Notes: generated by a model from the sequence alone, not told the origin. A DNA stretch of 23,156 nucleotides from Clostridia bacterium (GCA_900763355.1 CAAFJY010000102.1:1-23156); one strand, 5' to 3'; positions 1 through 8,544 are shown, numbered from the stretch's first letter. Translations and numbers: made by a program.

Positions 1-137
1 AATTTCAAACAATTCATTTTACGACGAAACCCGCCGCTTGTCAATGCGGTTTGTCCAGAAAATGGAGAAAAATCTCCCGTTTTCCCGGAAAAAGCCGCGA
101 GAGGGTTTCTTTGCGGAAATCTTAAGGAAAAAGGGAA

Positions 138-166
138 TTGTCAGCCCGGTCGGTTTTTGCTATAAT
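138..166 (+). promoter_or_regulatory. Sigma-A promoter of the capA-dusB-sigma operon
   Basis: A -35 box TTGTCA (138-143) and a perfect -10 box TATAAT (161-166) are separated by exactly 17 bp. Transcription should begin near 173, leaving a very short leader before the ribosome binding site GGAGGG (176-181). The first 137 bases of the window hold no gene, only weak A/T-rich stem-loops. Confidence 0.85.
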
Positions 167-187
167 TCATAAGATGGAGGGATGAAA

Positions 188-1420
188 ATGAAGAAACACC
201 TTGCGCTTTTGTGCGCGCTTTTGGCCCTGTGCCTGTGTCTGGCGGCCTGCGCCGCGCCGGAGGCTCATCCGGAGGTGGCGGACCCCGACGGCACCGCCCA
301 GGGGGAGGAGACTCCCGATACCCCGCCCGCGGACCTGGAACCCGACCCCATCCCGGAGCCGGAGCCCGTTCCGGAACCCGAGCCCGAGCCGGTCACCATC
401 CGTCTCACGGCGGCGGGGGACGATCTGCTGCACAACACCCTCTCCATGGACAGCGAGCTGCCCGGGGGCGGATATGATTTTTACCATCTCTATGAACACA
501 TCGCCAAGATCATTGAGGGGAGCGATCTGGCCTTTATCAACCAGGAGGTCATGCTCACCGGGGAGGTGAGCGCCTACCCCAACCTGGCCGCCCCGGCGGA
601 GGTGGCCGACGCTCTGGTCAAGACCGGCTTCAACGTGGTCAACCTGGCCACCAACCATTCTCTGGACAAGGGGGTCAAGGGACTGGAAGCATGTCTGGAA
701 AACGTCCATGCCCGGGAGTTTGACGCCATTCTGGGTGCTTTCCGCACCCAGGAAGAGGCTGACGCCCAATGCATCGTGGAAAAGCAGGGGATCCGCTTTG
801 GCTTCCTCTCCTATACCTATGGGCTCAACGGCTACAGTCTCCCGGCGGACCAGTCCTATATGATCTCCCTCACCAGCGACGAAAAGATCCTGGCGGATAC
901 CGAAGCGATCCGGCCAAACTGCGATTATCTCATCGCCTCCATGCACTGGGGGAACGAGTATCAGCACACCCCCTCGGCCGAGCAGGAACGTTTGGCCCAG
1001 CTGCTGGCCGACCAGGGAGTCGATCTCATCATCGGCACCCATCCCCATGTGCTCCAGCCCATGAAGTGGCTGGAGGGGAAGAACGGAAACCAAACGCTGT
1101 GCATGTATTCTCTGGGCAACTTCGTCTCCGGGCAGCACAAGCGGCCCACCATGCTGGGGGGCATCCTGAACCTGGAGCTGACCTTCCTCCCCGACGGGAC
1201 GCTGGTGAGCACCGGCAAGGCCGGGGTCATCCCCACCGTCACCCATTATAACAACAAGGGCGGCTATACCATCTGGCCTCTGGAGGAATACACCGCCGAG
1301 CAGGCCGCCGCCCACGGGGTGAAAAATTACGAAAAGCCCCTCACCCTGGACTATCTCAACGACCTGACCCAGCAGGTGCTGGGGGACGCCGCCGTCACCT
1401 GGGAGTCGCTCCATGACTGA
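188..1420 (+). CDS. CapA-family (PGA_cap) metallophosphatase-like lipoprotein
   Basis: A 410-residue exported lipoprotein of the CapA/poly-gamma-glutamate-synthesis family, a calcineurin-like metallophosphatase fold whose substrate is usually unknown. A signal peptide ends in the lipobox LAAC (Cys21). A Pro/Glu-rich linker (about residues 45-70, PEPEP runs) then holds the catalytic domain off the membrane. Family metal-site motifs follow in order: AAGDDLL (about 76-82), NQE (118-120), NLATNH (152-157), MHWGNEY (252-258), GTHPHV (283-288) and YSLGNF (307-312). ATG 188 is preferred over the in-frame ATG 182 because GGAGGG at 176-181 abuts 182 but lies 6 nt before 188. The 3' end overlaps dusB by 8 nt. 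A capsule role is not implied, because no cap or pgs genes are nearby. Confidence 0.85.
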   Translation: MKKHLALLCALLALCLCLAACAAPEAHPEVADPDGTAQGEETPDTPPADLEPDPIPEPEPVPEPEPEPVTIRLTAAGDDLLHNTLSMDSELPGGGYDFYHLYEHIAKIIEGSDLAFINQEVMLTGEVSAYPNLAAPAEVADALVKTGFNVVNLATNHSLDKGVKGLEACLENVHAREFDAILGAFRTQEEADAQCIVEKQGIRFGFLSYTYGLNGYSLPADQSYMISLTSDEKILADTEAIRPNCDYLIASMHWGNEYQHTPSAEQERLAQLLADQGVDLIIGTHPHVLQPMKWLEGKNGNQTLCMYSLGNFVSGQHKRPTMLGGILNLELTFLPDGTLVSTGKAGVIPTVTHYNNKGGYTIWPLEEYTAEQAAAHGVKNYEKPLTLDYLNDLTQQVLGDAAVTWESLHD

Positions 1421-2390
1421 GTTCTGCGGCTTTTTTCCCAAAAACCGATATTTTCTCGCCCCCATGGCGGGCATCACCGACGCCGCCTTCCGCACCGTCT
1501 GCGCACGAGAGGGGGCAGCCGTCACCTATACCGAGATGGTCAGCGCCCGGGCCCTGGTCTATGACGACCGCAAGACCCGGGAGCTGCTCTCCCTCCGGGA
1601 GGATCACCGCCCCTGCGGGGCCCAGCTTTTCGGCCACGAACCGGAGGTGATGGCGGAGGCAGCCCGGAGAACTGTGAAGCTTTGCCGACCGGACTTCATC
1701 GACATCAACATGGGCTGCCCGGTGCCAAAGGTCTTTTCCAACGGGGACGGCAGCGCCCTCATGGGGGACCCGGCCCTGGCCTGCGCCATCGTCTCCGCCA
1801 TGAAAAAGGCGGTGGATCTGCCCATCACCGTGAAGTTTCGCTCCGGCATCCGGGAGAACTGCAAAAATGCCGTGGAGTTCGCCCGGGGGCTGGAGGCCGC
1901 CGGGGCCGACGCTCTGTGCATCCACGGACGCACCCGCACCCAGATGTACACCGGGAAAAGCGACCGGACCATGGTCGCCGCCGTCAAGCAGGCGGTATCC
2001 GTCCCGGTGATCGCCAGCGGCGACGCCCTCTCCGCCCGGGACTGCCGGGATATTTTGGCGGAGACGGGGGCCGATTTCGTCATGATCGCCCGGGGGGCCG
2101 AGGGCTGGCCCATGATCTTTGCCGACTGCCTGGCCCTGGACCGGGGAGAGACGCTGCGCCACACCCGGGAGGAGGTCATCGCCGTCATGCGGGAGCACGC
2201 GGCCCTCACCTGCGCGCTCAAGGGGGAGAGCCGGGCCATGCCCGAGCTGCGCAAGCATTTATTATGGTATCTGGGCCGGTTTTCCGGCGCAAAGGGGCTC
2301 AAGGGCGAGATGTCCCAGGTGAGCACCCTGGCCGGACTGGAAGCCCAGCTGGACCGCCTGGCCGCAAGCGGTCTGGCGCTGAAGGAGTGA
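1413..2390 (+). CDS. dusB: tRNA-dihydrouridine synthase
   Basis: An FMN-dependent enzyme that reduces specific uridines in the tRNA D-loop to dihydrouridine. The 325-residue length is typical of the DusB/NifR3 family. The flavin-barrel start LAPMAGITDAAFR lies near residues 15-27. The catalytic cysteine is C102 in NMGCPVPKV, followed by TVKFRSG (K141) and IHGRT (H171). The late phosphate-binding motif reads MIARGAEGWP, slightly divergent from the usual MIGRGALGNP. The gene starts inside the end of capA (ATGACTGA overlap) with GGGAG just upstream, so translation is probably coupled. Its stop overlaps the ribosome binding site of the sigma-factor gene. The pairing with capA and a sigma/anti-sigma pair looks like shared transcription rather than shared function. 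Confidence 0.93.
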   Translation: MTEFCGFFPKNRYFLAPMAGITDAAFRTVCAREGAAVTYTEMVSARALVYDDRKTRELLSLREDHRPCGAQLFGHEPEVMAEAARRTVKLCRPDFIDINMGCPVPKVFSNGDGSALMGDPALACAIVSAMKKAVDLPITVKFRSGIRENCKNAVEFARGLEAAGADALCIHGRTRTQMYTGKSDRTMVAAVKQAVSVPVIASGDALSARDCRDILAETGADFVMIARGAEGWPMIFADCLALDRGETLRHTREEVIAVMREHAALTCALKGESRAMPELRKHLLWYLGRFSGAKGLKGEMSQVSTLAGLEAQLDRLAASGLALKE

Positions 2391-2394
2391 GAAC

Positions 2395-3018
2395 ATGGAT
2401 GAACGGGAGCTGGTCCGCCGGGCCCGGGAGGGCGACAGCGCCGCCTTCGAGGCCCTGGTGACCGCCTATGAAACAAAGATCTATAACCTGGCCTTCCGCT
2501 ATCTGGGCAGCCGGGAGGACGCTCTGGATGCCTCCCAGGAGGTCTTTCTCCGGGTGTTCCGCTTTCTCGGCGGGTTCCAGGAGGAGAGCGGCTTTTCCAC
2601 CTGGCTCTACCGCATCGGGGTCAATGTGTGCAAGGATATGTTCCAGCGGAAAAAGCGCCTGAACGAGACTTCGTTGGAGCGCATCGGGGAGGACGAGGAG
2701 GACTATGTCACCGACATCCCCGACGAGCGCTTCCGTCCCGACGCCGTCCACGACCAGACCGAGCTGCGGGATGCTCTGGGCCGGGCCATCGGCGAGCTGC
2801 CGGGGCCCCAGCGGGAGATCGTCATCCTCCGGGACATTCAGGGGCTGAGCTACGAAGAGATCGCCGGGGCGCTGGCCCTGGAAAGCGGGACGGTGAAATC
2901 CCGCCTCTCCCGGGCGCGGGAAAATCTCCGAAAAAAATTATTACGAAACGGGAACATTTCGGCCCCGCAGGGGTCTAACCGGTTGAAAGGAGGGAAGGCA
3001 GATGAGATCTTGCGATGA
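2395..3018 (+). CDS. ECF (sigma-70 family, SigW/RpoE-like) RNA polymerase sigma factor
   Basis: A 207-residue alternative sigma factor that directs RNA polymerase to a dedicated stress or envelope regulon. Region 2 covers about residues 20-90, with the core-binding and -10 recognition stretch DASQEVFLRVF (45-55) and STWLYRIGVNVCKD. An acidic linker (about 98-120) leads to region 4 (about 126-182), whose helix-turn-helix reads LSYEEIAGALALESGTVKSRLSRARENL. AAGGAG overlapping the dusB stop precedes ATG 2395. The 3' end overlaps the anti-sigma gene by 17 nt, the usual arrangement of a sigma factor with its cognate inhibitor. The C-terminal tail (from about 185) may be partly an artefact of that overlap. 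Which signal it answers cannot be told from sequence. Confidence 0.92.
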   Translation: MDERELVRRAREGDSAAFEALVTAYETKIYNLAFRYLGSREDALDASQEVFLRVFRFLGGFQEESGFSTWLYRIGVNVCKDMFQRKKRLNETSLERIGEDEEDYVTDIPDERFRPDAVHDQTELRDALGRAIGELPGPQREIVILRDIQGLSYEEIAGALALESGTVKSRLSRARENLRKKLLRNGNISAPQGSNRLKGGKADEILR

Positions 3019-3874
3019 AATGGATATTCTCATTCAGCTGAAGCTGGATGATCTGCTGGACCCCTCCCAGGAGCGGCTGCTGGAGGAGCATCTCCGGGAA
3101 TGCCGGTCGTGCCGGGAGCGCTATGAACAGCTCAGGGTGCTGAAAGATGCCCTGGGGTCCATGGAGGAACCGGCCCCCGCGGGACTGCACGGGAGCATCA
3201 TGCGCTATGTGGAAAAGAACGGCGCGGGAGAGACCCCGGCAGCCCCGGCTGCCCCAAAGAGCAGGAGCCGCGCACTGCGGCGCTTTCTCACCGCGGCAGC
3301 CGCTGTGGCTGCCTGCTGCGCCATCGTTCTGGTTGGCAAACAGATGTTCCCCCGGATGGGCGCTGCCAATGAAACGGCTTATTTCGCCGCCAACGACAGC
3401 ACCGGCGCCAACGCGCAGATCGCCCCTGCGGGCGGCGCTGCCGACGAAGCCGCCGATGAGGGCGCCTTTGACGCCGCCATGAAAAATCAGGGCCCGGACA
3501 CCGCGCTGGACGGCCTGGAGGAAAGCAAGCAGACCGACACCAGCGATGCGGACAACCGCATCGCCATCGATCTCCCGCCCATGGACGAAAGCGAGAGCTG
3601 GTCCTTTGGCGTGGAGACCGAGCAGCAGAGCCTCTTGTCGGCCCGGCGCATCTCCGTCACCGGCAGCCGGGCTTCGCTGCCCCAGGATCTCCCGGCCGGG
3701 GAGCTCCGGGACGCCACGGCAGAGAGCGGGGGGATGGATTACATCCTCATCGAGAGCTGGGCCGCCGACCACTGGCAGGAGCTGCTGGAAAGCGCCGGCT
3801 TTTCCTGGGAGGACACCGGGGAGAACCCCGACGGGGAAGACACCGTCCTCCTCTTCACCTGGACGGATCATTAA
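3002..3874 (+). CDS. Membrane-anchored zinc-finger anti-sigma factor
   Basis: A 290-residue single-pass inhibitor of the ECF sigma factor encoded just upstream. The N-terminal cytoplasmic zf-HC2 domain carries the ZAS signature H30-x3-C34-x2-C37 (HLRECRSC), with Cys4 a possible fourth ligand. A basic segment precedes one transmembrane helix (about 95-112, Ala/Val-rich). The extracytoplasmic part (115-290) is low-complexity and then a small domain with no family I recognise. Release of the sigma factor is normally by regulated proteolysis of such proteins. The ribosome binding site AAAGGAGGG (2986-2994) lies 7 nt before the ATG inside the sigma gene. A strong terminator follows directly, so this closes the operon. 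Confidence 0.85.
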   Translation: MRSCDEMDILIQLKLDDLLDPSQERLLEEHLRECRSCRERYEQLRVLKDALGSMEEPAPAGLHGSIMRYVEKNGAGETPAAPAAPKSRSRALRRFLTAAAAVAACCAIVLVGKQMFPRMGAANETAYFAANDSTGANAQIAPAGGAADEAADEGAFDAAMKNQGPDTALDGLEESKQTDTSDADNRIAIDLPPMDESESWSFGVETEQQSLLSARRISVTGSRASLPQDLPAGELRDATAESGGMDYILIESWAADHWQELLESAGFSWEDTGENPDGEDTVLLFTWTDH

Positions 3875-3886
3875 AGAAAAACCGTG

Positions 3887-3914
3887 AAAAACGGCCCTTC
3901 GGGGCCGTTTTTTT
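3887..3914 (+). terminator. Rho-independent terminator of the capA-dusB-sigma-antisigma operon
   Basis: A 7-bp stem ACGGCCC (3891-3897)/GGGCCGT (3902-3908) with a stable TTCG loop is followed by seven T residues and preceded by A residues that can extend the stem. Confidence 0.93.
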
Positions 3915-3985
3915 CGTCCTTCAGGCATCTTTTTCTCAAAACGGGACAGGATAGAGGAAAAACGCGAAACAAAGGAGGGATCGCC

Positions 3986-5449
3986 TTGCGCGAGACCGTT
4001 TCGGCCGCTCTGGATGACAATCTGGCGGCCATGGAGGCCCAGTTCGGCGGAGACCCCACCCTCATCCGCCGGCCCTTTTGTCCCCAGAATCCCCAGGGGA
4101 CGTCGGTGCGCTGCTGCCTGTTCTGCATCGACGGGATGGTGTCCTCCAGCCTGATCAACCAGTCCATCCTCCGGCCGGTGATGCTTTTGCGCTCCGGGGC
4201 GGTGGGGGAGCCCCTGATGGAGGAGCTGCGGATGCAGGTCGTTCAGTCCTGCGAAGCGAAAAAAGAGGGGGATATGGCCGTCCTCCTCCGGGCCATGCTC
4301 TATGGCGACAGCGTTTTGTTCGTGGACGGCTGCGACCGGGCGCTGCTGCTGGGGACCAAGGATTTCCTCATCCGGGGGATCAGCGAGCCTGCGGGGGAGA
4401 CCGTCCTCAAGGGCCCGAGAGAGGGCTATGTGGAGCCCATGCTCCACAATCTGGCCATGCTCCGCCGCCGTCTGCGCACCCCCCAGCTGCGCATCGAATA
4501 TTTCACTCTGGGGGGCAATACCGGCACCGATTGCTGCCTGTGCTATCTGGAAAACACCGTAGATCGACAGGCTCTGGCCCTGCTGCGGCGGCGTCTGGCC
4601 TCCATCCGTATCGATGGTGTGTTGGATAGCAACTATTTGGCCGAGCTGGTGCGGGAGCACCGGCATTCCCTCTTCCGCACCACCGGCTCCACCGAGCGGC
4701 CGGACGTGACGGCGGCCAAGCTGCTGGAGGGGCGCATCGCCCTCTTTGCCGACGGGAGCCCCGTGGCCGTCACCGTGCCCTATCTCTTTTTGGAGCAGTT
4801 CCAGTCCCCGGAGGATTATTATGTTTCCCCCATCTATGCGGGGATCAACCGGGTGCTGCGGCTGCTGGGGTTTTTCAGCGCCATTTCCATTTTGCCGGTC
4901 TATCTCTCCCTGGTGACCTTTCACCAGGCCTTCATGCCCCTGTCCCTCATCCTTTCCATTGCAAAGGCGCGACAGGACGTGCCCTTTTCCATCCTGGGGG
5001 AGTCCTTTCTCCTGCTGCTGGCCTTTGACATCCTGTGGGAGGCCGGGGTGCGGACCCCCTCCAATATCGGGCAGACCCTCTCGGTGGTGGGGGGGCTGGT
5101 CATCGGCCAGGCGGCAGTGGACGCACGGATGGTGTCGGTGCCGGTGCTCATCATCGTGGCAGTGTCGGGGACCTGCGCCCTCATCACCCCAAAGCTCAAG
5201 GCCGCCATCCTGGTCTCCCGCCTGGGGCTGACGCTGCTGGGGGTGGGGTTCGGGCTCTACGGCTTCTTGCTGGGGGTGATCTTTTTCCTGCTCATGCTGG
5301 CGCGGCAGAGCTCCTTTGGGGTGGGGTATCTGTCCCATCTCCCCCTGGGCGGGACCGAGGGCAGCCAGGACAGCCTGACCCGTCCGCCCCTGTGGTCCAT
5401 GAAAAAATACGGCCGCTTTTTGGCCTGGCGGGAGGGGCTGCGGCGATGA
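3986..5449 (+). CDS. Spore germination receptor subunit A (GerA family)
   Basis: A 487-residue A subunit of a Ger-type nutrient germinant receptor, which sits in the spore inner membrane and triggers germination. The soluble N-terminal region includes the family motif CIDGMVSSSLINQSIL (about 47-62). A membrane region (about 290-450) carries FDILWEAGVRTPSNIGQ and the conserved VVGGLVIGQAAVDA. I chose the TTG start at 3986: AAAGGAGGG (3971-3979) lies 6 nt upstream. The longer frame from GTG 3884 would translate through the preceding terminator. The stop overlaps the next gene's start (ATGA). Gene order is A-C-B. Expression in the forespore (sigma-G) is expected from the family, but I found no convincing sigma-G promoter in the 70 bp upstream. 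Confidence 0.92.
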   Translation: MRETVSAALDDNLAAMEAQFGGDPTLIRRPFCPQNPQGTSVRCCLFCIDGMVSSSLINQSILRPVMLLRSGAVGEPLMEELRMQVVQSCEAKKEGDMAVLLRAMLYGDSVLFVDGCDRALLLGTKDFLIRGISEPAGETVLKGPREGYVEPMLHNLAMLRRRLRTPQLRIEYFTLGGNTGTDCCLCYLENTVDRQALALLRRRLASIRIDGVLDSNYLAELVREHRHSLFRTTGSTERPDVTAAKLLEGRIALFADGSPVAVTVPYLFLEQFQSPEDYYVSPIYAGINRVLRLLGFFSAISILPVYLSLVTFHQAFMPLSLILSIAKARQDVPFSILGESFLLLLAFDILWEAGVRTPSNIGQTLSVVGGLVIGQAAVDARMVSVPVLIIVAVSGTCALITPKLKAAILVSRLGLTLLGVGFGLYGFLLGVIFFLLMLARQSSFGVGYLSHLPLGGTEGSQDSLTRPPLWSMKKYGRFLAWREGLRR

Positions 5450-6513
5450 AAGGGCGGATTTTTCGGGTCGTTTCCCTGTGCGCGGCCCTTTTGCTCCTCC
5501 CGGCCTGCGGGAATGATGCCGCCTCCATGACGGTGGTCACGGGCATTGGGCTGGATGGGCTCCCCGGCAGCCGCCACATCGTGGCGGAAGCCGTCCAGCT
5601 GGGGCAGGAGCAGGAGACCAACCACAGCATCCTGCTCTATTCCTCCGGGGCCAGCCTGGGGGACAGCATCGACCGCACGGTGGCCATGACCGGGCGGCCC
5701 CTCCACTGCAATCACACCCAGGTCCTGGTCCTGGGGCGGGAGACGGCGGAAGCGGGGCTGGAGGAGATCACCCGGGACTTGCTGCGCCGGAGCCAGTGTC
5801 CCGTCTCCCTGCAGCTCCTGGTGGCCAAGGAGACGGCGGCCCAGCTCATGGCGGCCCGGCCGGTCATCACCGACCTGGGCTCCACCGAGCTTGCGCGCAT
5901 TATCCAACAGGGGGCCAGCCAGGCCGAAAGCCCGGCGGTCTCGGTGAGCCAATTTTACCGGGAGGCCTATGACCCGGGGATCGAGGCCATCCTCCCCCTG
6001 GCCCAGCTGCGGCAAAATGGGGAGGACGAGACCCGGGAGATCCTGGGCGCGGCCCTCTTCCGGGGGATGAACATGATCGCGGCCCTGGAACGGGAGGACA
6101 GCCGCACCCTCCTCTGGCTGCGGGGGCAGTCCGGCGGGACACTGGCGGTGGGGGCCGGTCAGCTGGAGATCGCCCGTCTCACCCGGCGCATCCGTGCCGA
6201 TGAACGGGGGGCCCGGCTGGAGCTGAACATCTCTGTCAAGGCCGACGCCCTGGAGGCCCGGGAATCGGACATCCACACCCAGGCAGAGGAGGCCATGACC
6301 GCCCAGTGCGCCGCCCTTTTGACCCAGCTGCGCACCCTCCGGTGCGACGCGGTGGGGGTGGGCAGCGCCGTCCGCCGCCAGTGCCCCGCCCTCTGGGAGC
6401 GGGCGGGGGAGGACTGGCCCGCGTATTTTGAAGCGTATCCCGTCACCGTCTCGGTCCGGGTCACCGATGTGGTGTGGGGCCGGGCGCTGGCCGGGGCCCG
6501 GGTCAATGACTGA
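5446..6513 (+). CDS. Spore germination receptor lipoprotein subunit C (Ger(x)C family)
   Basis: A 355-residue lipoprotein subunit of the germinant receptor. The signal peptide ends in LPAC (Cys21), to be lipidated and anchored in the spore inner membrane. Family features include the early TVVTGIGLDGL stretch, the middle NHTQVLVLGRETAEAGLEEI region (about 88-107) and the C-terminal alpha/beta domain with LNISVKADALEARES. Length is slightly below the common 370-400. ATG 5446 overlaps the gerA stop by four bases, and GGAGGGG at 5431-5437 supports this start over the longer open frame that begins inside gerA. Confidence 0.9.
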   Translation: MKGRIFRVVSLCAALLLLPACGNDAASMTVVTGIGLDGLPGSRHIVAEAVQLGQEQETNHSILLYSSGASLGDSIDRTVAMTGRPLHCNHTQVLVLGRETAEAGLEEITRDLLRRSQCPVSLQLLVAKETAAQLMAARPVITDLGSTELARIIQQGASQAESPAVSVSQFYREAYDPGIEAILPLAQLRQNGEDETREILGAALFRGMNMIAALEREDSRTLLWLRGQSGGTLAVGAGQLEIARLTRRIRADERGARLELNISVKADALEARESDIHTQAEEAMTAQCAALLTQLRTLRCDAVGVGSAVRRQCPALWERAGEDWPAYFEAYPVTVSVRVTDVVWGRALAGARVND

Positions 6514-6526
6514 GGGAGGAGAATGC

Positions 6527-7591
6527 ATGGAACATGACCGGATCACGCCGCGCCAGGCCTATTTTCTCCTGGCGCTCTTTTTCCTGGGGAATCTCCTCAC
6601 CGCCACCGGGGCCAAGGGCAAGCCCACCGGGTGGCTGAGCTTTGTCCTGCTGGCACTCCTGGCCGCGCCGATGCTGGGCATGACCCTCTCGCTCGCGGGG
6701 CGGGACCCGGCGGTGGAAATCCTGACTCAGAACCTGGGCCGGGGCCCAGGGACGGCAGCCACGGTGATCTTGTGCCTGCTGGCCATCCTCCTGGCGGGGG
6801 ACGCCCTCAGCGTCTTTGCCGGATTCATCGTGGCCAATGATCTCAACAATGCCGGGGCGGTAGGGAATACACTGCTGCTCGCAGGAACGTGTTTCCTTTT
6901 GGTGGGCTGTGATGGGGGGACCCTGGGGCGGATGGCCTGGCTCATCCAGCCCTGGACGGTGCTGCTCCTTTTGGAGAGCCTGGCCCTCACTGCGCCCTAT
7001 ACCAAGCTGGAAAGTCTCCTCCCCCTGTTCACCGAGGGGACGGCCCATTTTGCCCGCGCCACGGCGGTGAGCTTCCTCACCTTTTTCGCCCCGGCGGTCT
7101 TTCTCGTTTTTTCCCTGGGGGGAAAGGTGGCGGGCAAGTGGACCGGCGGCGCGGTGGGGGCCGGGGTGCTGGCCTGTGTGCTGCTGGCTCTCCTCACCGG
7201 GCGGGATGCCGCCGTCCTGGGGGGACGGGCGGTGCAGCTTTTCCGCTTTCCCAGTTATGTGGCGGCCAATACCAGCCGTCACGGGGAAGTGCTGTTATCG
7301 ATGGCTTTTGTGCTTGTCCAGCCCTTCCGGGCGGCCGTCTTTTTGCGCTATGTGCGGGAATGCCTGATCGTCTGGCGGCCCCAGGGGCGGGGATGGTACC
7401 CCTTTGTGCTGACGGCCGCGGCCGCGGCGCTCTGCCTCGCGGGGTGGAGCCGGCTGGAAAGCGAATGGCGGGTGGTGGAGGTGGCGGGCGCGTCCCTCAT
7501 CGTCCTTGCGGTCACGCTTGTGGCCTGGATGGGGAAAAGGCTCCGGAAAAAGCGGGAAAAATCGGTTCAGTCCGGGGCTTTTCACGCATAA
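6527..7591 (+). CDS. Spore germination receptor permease subunit B (GerAB/APC family)
   Basis: A 354-residue integral membrane protein of the amino-acid permease-like spore germination family, the subunit thought to bind the germinant. It opens with the family start ITPRQAYFLLALFFLGN. About ten hydrophobic helices follow, with GDALSVFAGFIVANDL, a conserved-looking FPSYVAAN near the middle and a very basic C-terminal tail. I selected ATG 6527 because GGGAGGAG (6514-6521) lies 5 nt upstream; the open frame extends back into gerC but without a ribosome binding site. It completes an A-C-B receptor operon. The next gene, dapA, begins 39 bp downstream without an intervening terminator. Confidence 0.9.
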   Translation: MEHDRITPRQAYFLLALFFLGNLLTATGAKGKPTGWLSFVLLALLAAPMLGMTLSLAGRDPAVEILTQNLGRGPGTAATVILCLLAILLAGDALSVFAGFIVANDLNNAGAVGNTLLLAGTCFLLVGCDGGTLGRMAWLIQPWTVLLLLESLALTAPYTKLESLLPLFTEGTAHFARATAVSFLTFFAPAVFLVFSLGGKVAGKWTGGAVGAGVLACVLLALLTGRDAAVLGGRAVQLFRFPSYVAANTSRHGEVLLSMAFVLVQPFRAAVFLRYVRECLIVWRPQGRGWYPFVLTAAAAALCLAGWSRLESEWRVVEVAGASLIVLAVTLVAWMGKRLRKKREKSVQSGAFHA

Positions 7592-7594
7592 ACA

Positions 7595-7619
7595 TCCTCC
7601 GAGACCAGTGCAAGGAGGA
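7595..7619 (+). promoter_or_regulatory. Possible SD-sequestering hairpin before dapA
   Basis: TCCTCC (7595-7600) is exactly complementary to GGAGGA (7614-7619), the only Shine-Dalgarno sequence for dapA, with a 13-nt loop between. If it folds, the hairpin would hide the ribosome binding site. Six base pairs could arise by chance. Confidence 0.35.
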
Positions 7620-7630
7620 AGATCCATCCC

Positions 7631-8518
7631 ATGAAAACACCGATTTTTACCGGCAGCGCCGCCGCTCTGGCGACGCCCTTTGACCCCAGCGGCGCCCTCG
7701 ATCTGGAGGCGCTGGACCGGCTCATCCGCCGCCAGCTGGAGAGCGGGACCCGGGCCCTCGTAGTGTGCGCCACCACCGGGGAGTGCGCCACCCTCTCCGA
7801 CGGGGAGTGGGAGCTGGTGCTCCGCAGAGCGGTGACCCTGTGCCAGGGGAAGATCCCCGTCATCGCCGGGGCGGGGCGCAACAGCACGCAAAAGACCGTG
7901 GAGCTCTGCCGCCGGGCGGGGGAGCTGGGGGCCGACGGCGTGTTGCTGGTGACGCCCTATTACAACAAGACCACCCAGGCGGGGCTTGTGACCCACTATC
8001 TCCGGGCGGCGGAGGAGAGCCCCGTGCCCGTGATCCTCTACAACGTCCCCTCCCGCACGGGGATGACCATCGAGCCGGAGACCTATGCCCTCCTCTCGGC
8101 CCACCCCAACATCGCGGGGACCAAGGAGGCCTCCGGGGATCTTTCCCGCATCCTGCGTCTGCGCAGGCTCTGCCCGCCGGATTTCGCCCTCTACAGCGGC
8201 AACGACGACCAGATCCTTCCCATCCTGGCTCTGGGGGGCGTGGGGGTCATCTCCACCATGGCCAATCTCATCCCCCGGGAGACCCAGGCCCTCTGCGCCG
8301 CGTGGGAAGCGGGGGAGCGGGAGGAGGCCCTGCGGCTCCAGCTGTGGGTCCAGCCGTTGGTGGACGCCCTCTTCCGGGAGGTCAACCCCATCCCACTCAA
8401 GAGCGCGCTGGAAAAGCTGGGGCTGTGCGGCGGGACGGTGCGGGAGCCCCTGTGCTCCCTCAGTCCCGGGGGACAGGAGGTGCTCTGGGCGGTCATGTCC
8501 CGCCTGCGGCTGCTGTAA
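7631..8518 (+). CDS. dapA: 4-hydroxy-tetrahydrodipicolinate synthase
   Basis: Condenses pyruvate with aspartate semialdehyde, the first committed step to diaminopimelate and lysine, and in sporeformers also to dipicolinate. The 295-residue TIM barrel matches the family length. The Schiff-base lysine is K165 in GTKEASG. Y137 in YNVPSRTG, TTGE (48-51) and TPYYNKTT (108-115) supply the rest of the active site. The SD AAGGAGGAA (about 7612-7620) is some 10 nt from the ATG. It follows gerB with no visible terminator, so co-transcription with the germination operon is possible. A pyruvate aldolase of the same superfamily, such as NanA, is less likely because the DapA motifs are intact. Confidence 0.9.
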   Translation: MKTPIFTGSAAALATPFDPSGALDLEALDRLIRRQLESGTRALVVCATTGECATLSDGEWELVLRRAVTLCQGKIPVIAGAGRNSTQKTVELCRRAGELGADGVLLVTPYYNKTTQAGLVTHYLRAAEESPVPVILYNVPSRTGMTIEPETYALLSAHPNIAGTKEASGDLSRILRLRRLCPPDFALYSGNDDQILPILALGGVGVISTMANLIPRETQALCAAWEAGEREEALRLQLWVQPLVDALFREVNPIPLKSALEKLGLCGGTVREPLCSLSPGGQEVLWAVMSRLRLL

Positions 8519-8544
8519 AATATGTGATTTTTTCCGCGAACCCC

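Noticed and set aside
1..137. Terminator or small RNA at the left edge
   Set aside because: Only weak stems (GGAGA/TCTCC at 64-77) without a T run, and no upstream context in the window.
3884..3985. Longer N-terminus for GerA from GTG 3884
   Set aside because: It would translate through the stem and T run of the upstream terminator, has no ribosome binding site, and adds residues unlike the family; TTG 3986 has a strong SD.
3909..3985. Sigma-G promoter upstream of gerA
   Set aside because: GGATAGAG and GGCATC are faintly similar to the consensus but with wrong spacing; not good enough to annotate.
2975..5338. Very long minus-strand open frame (787 codons)
   Set aside because: It is the mirror of the sigma, anti-sigma and gerA genes in GC-rich DNA, low-complexity (Gly/His/Gln-rich), with no domain or start signal.
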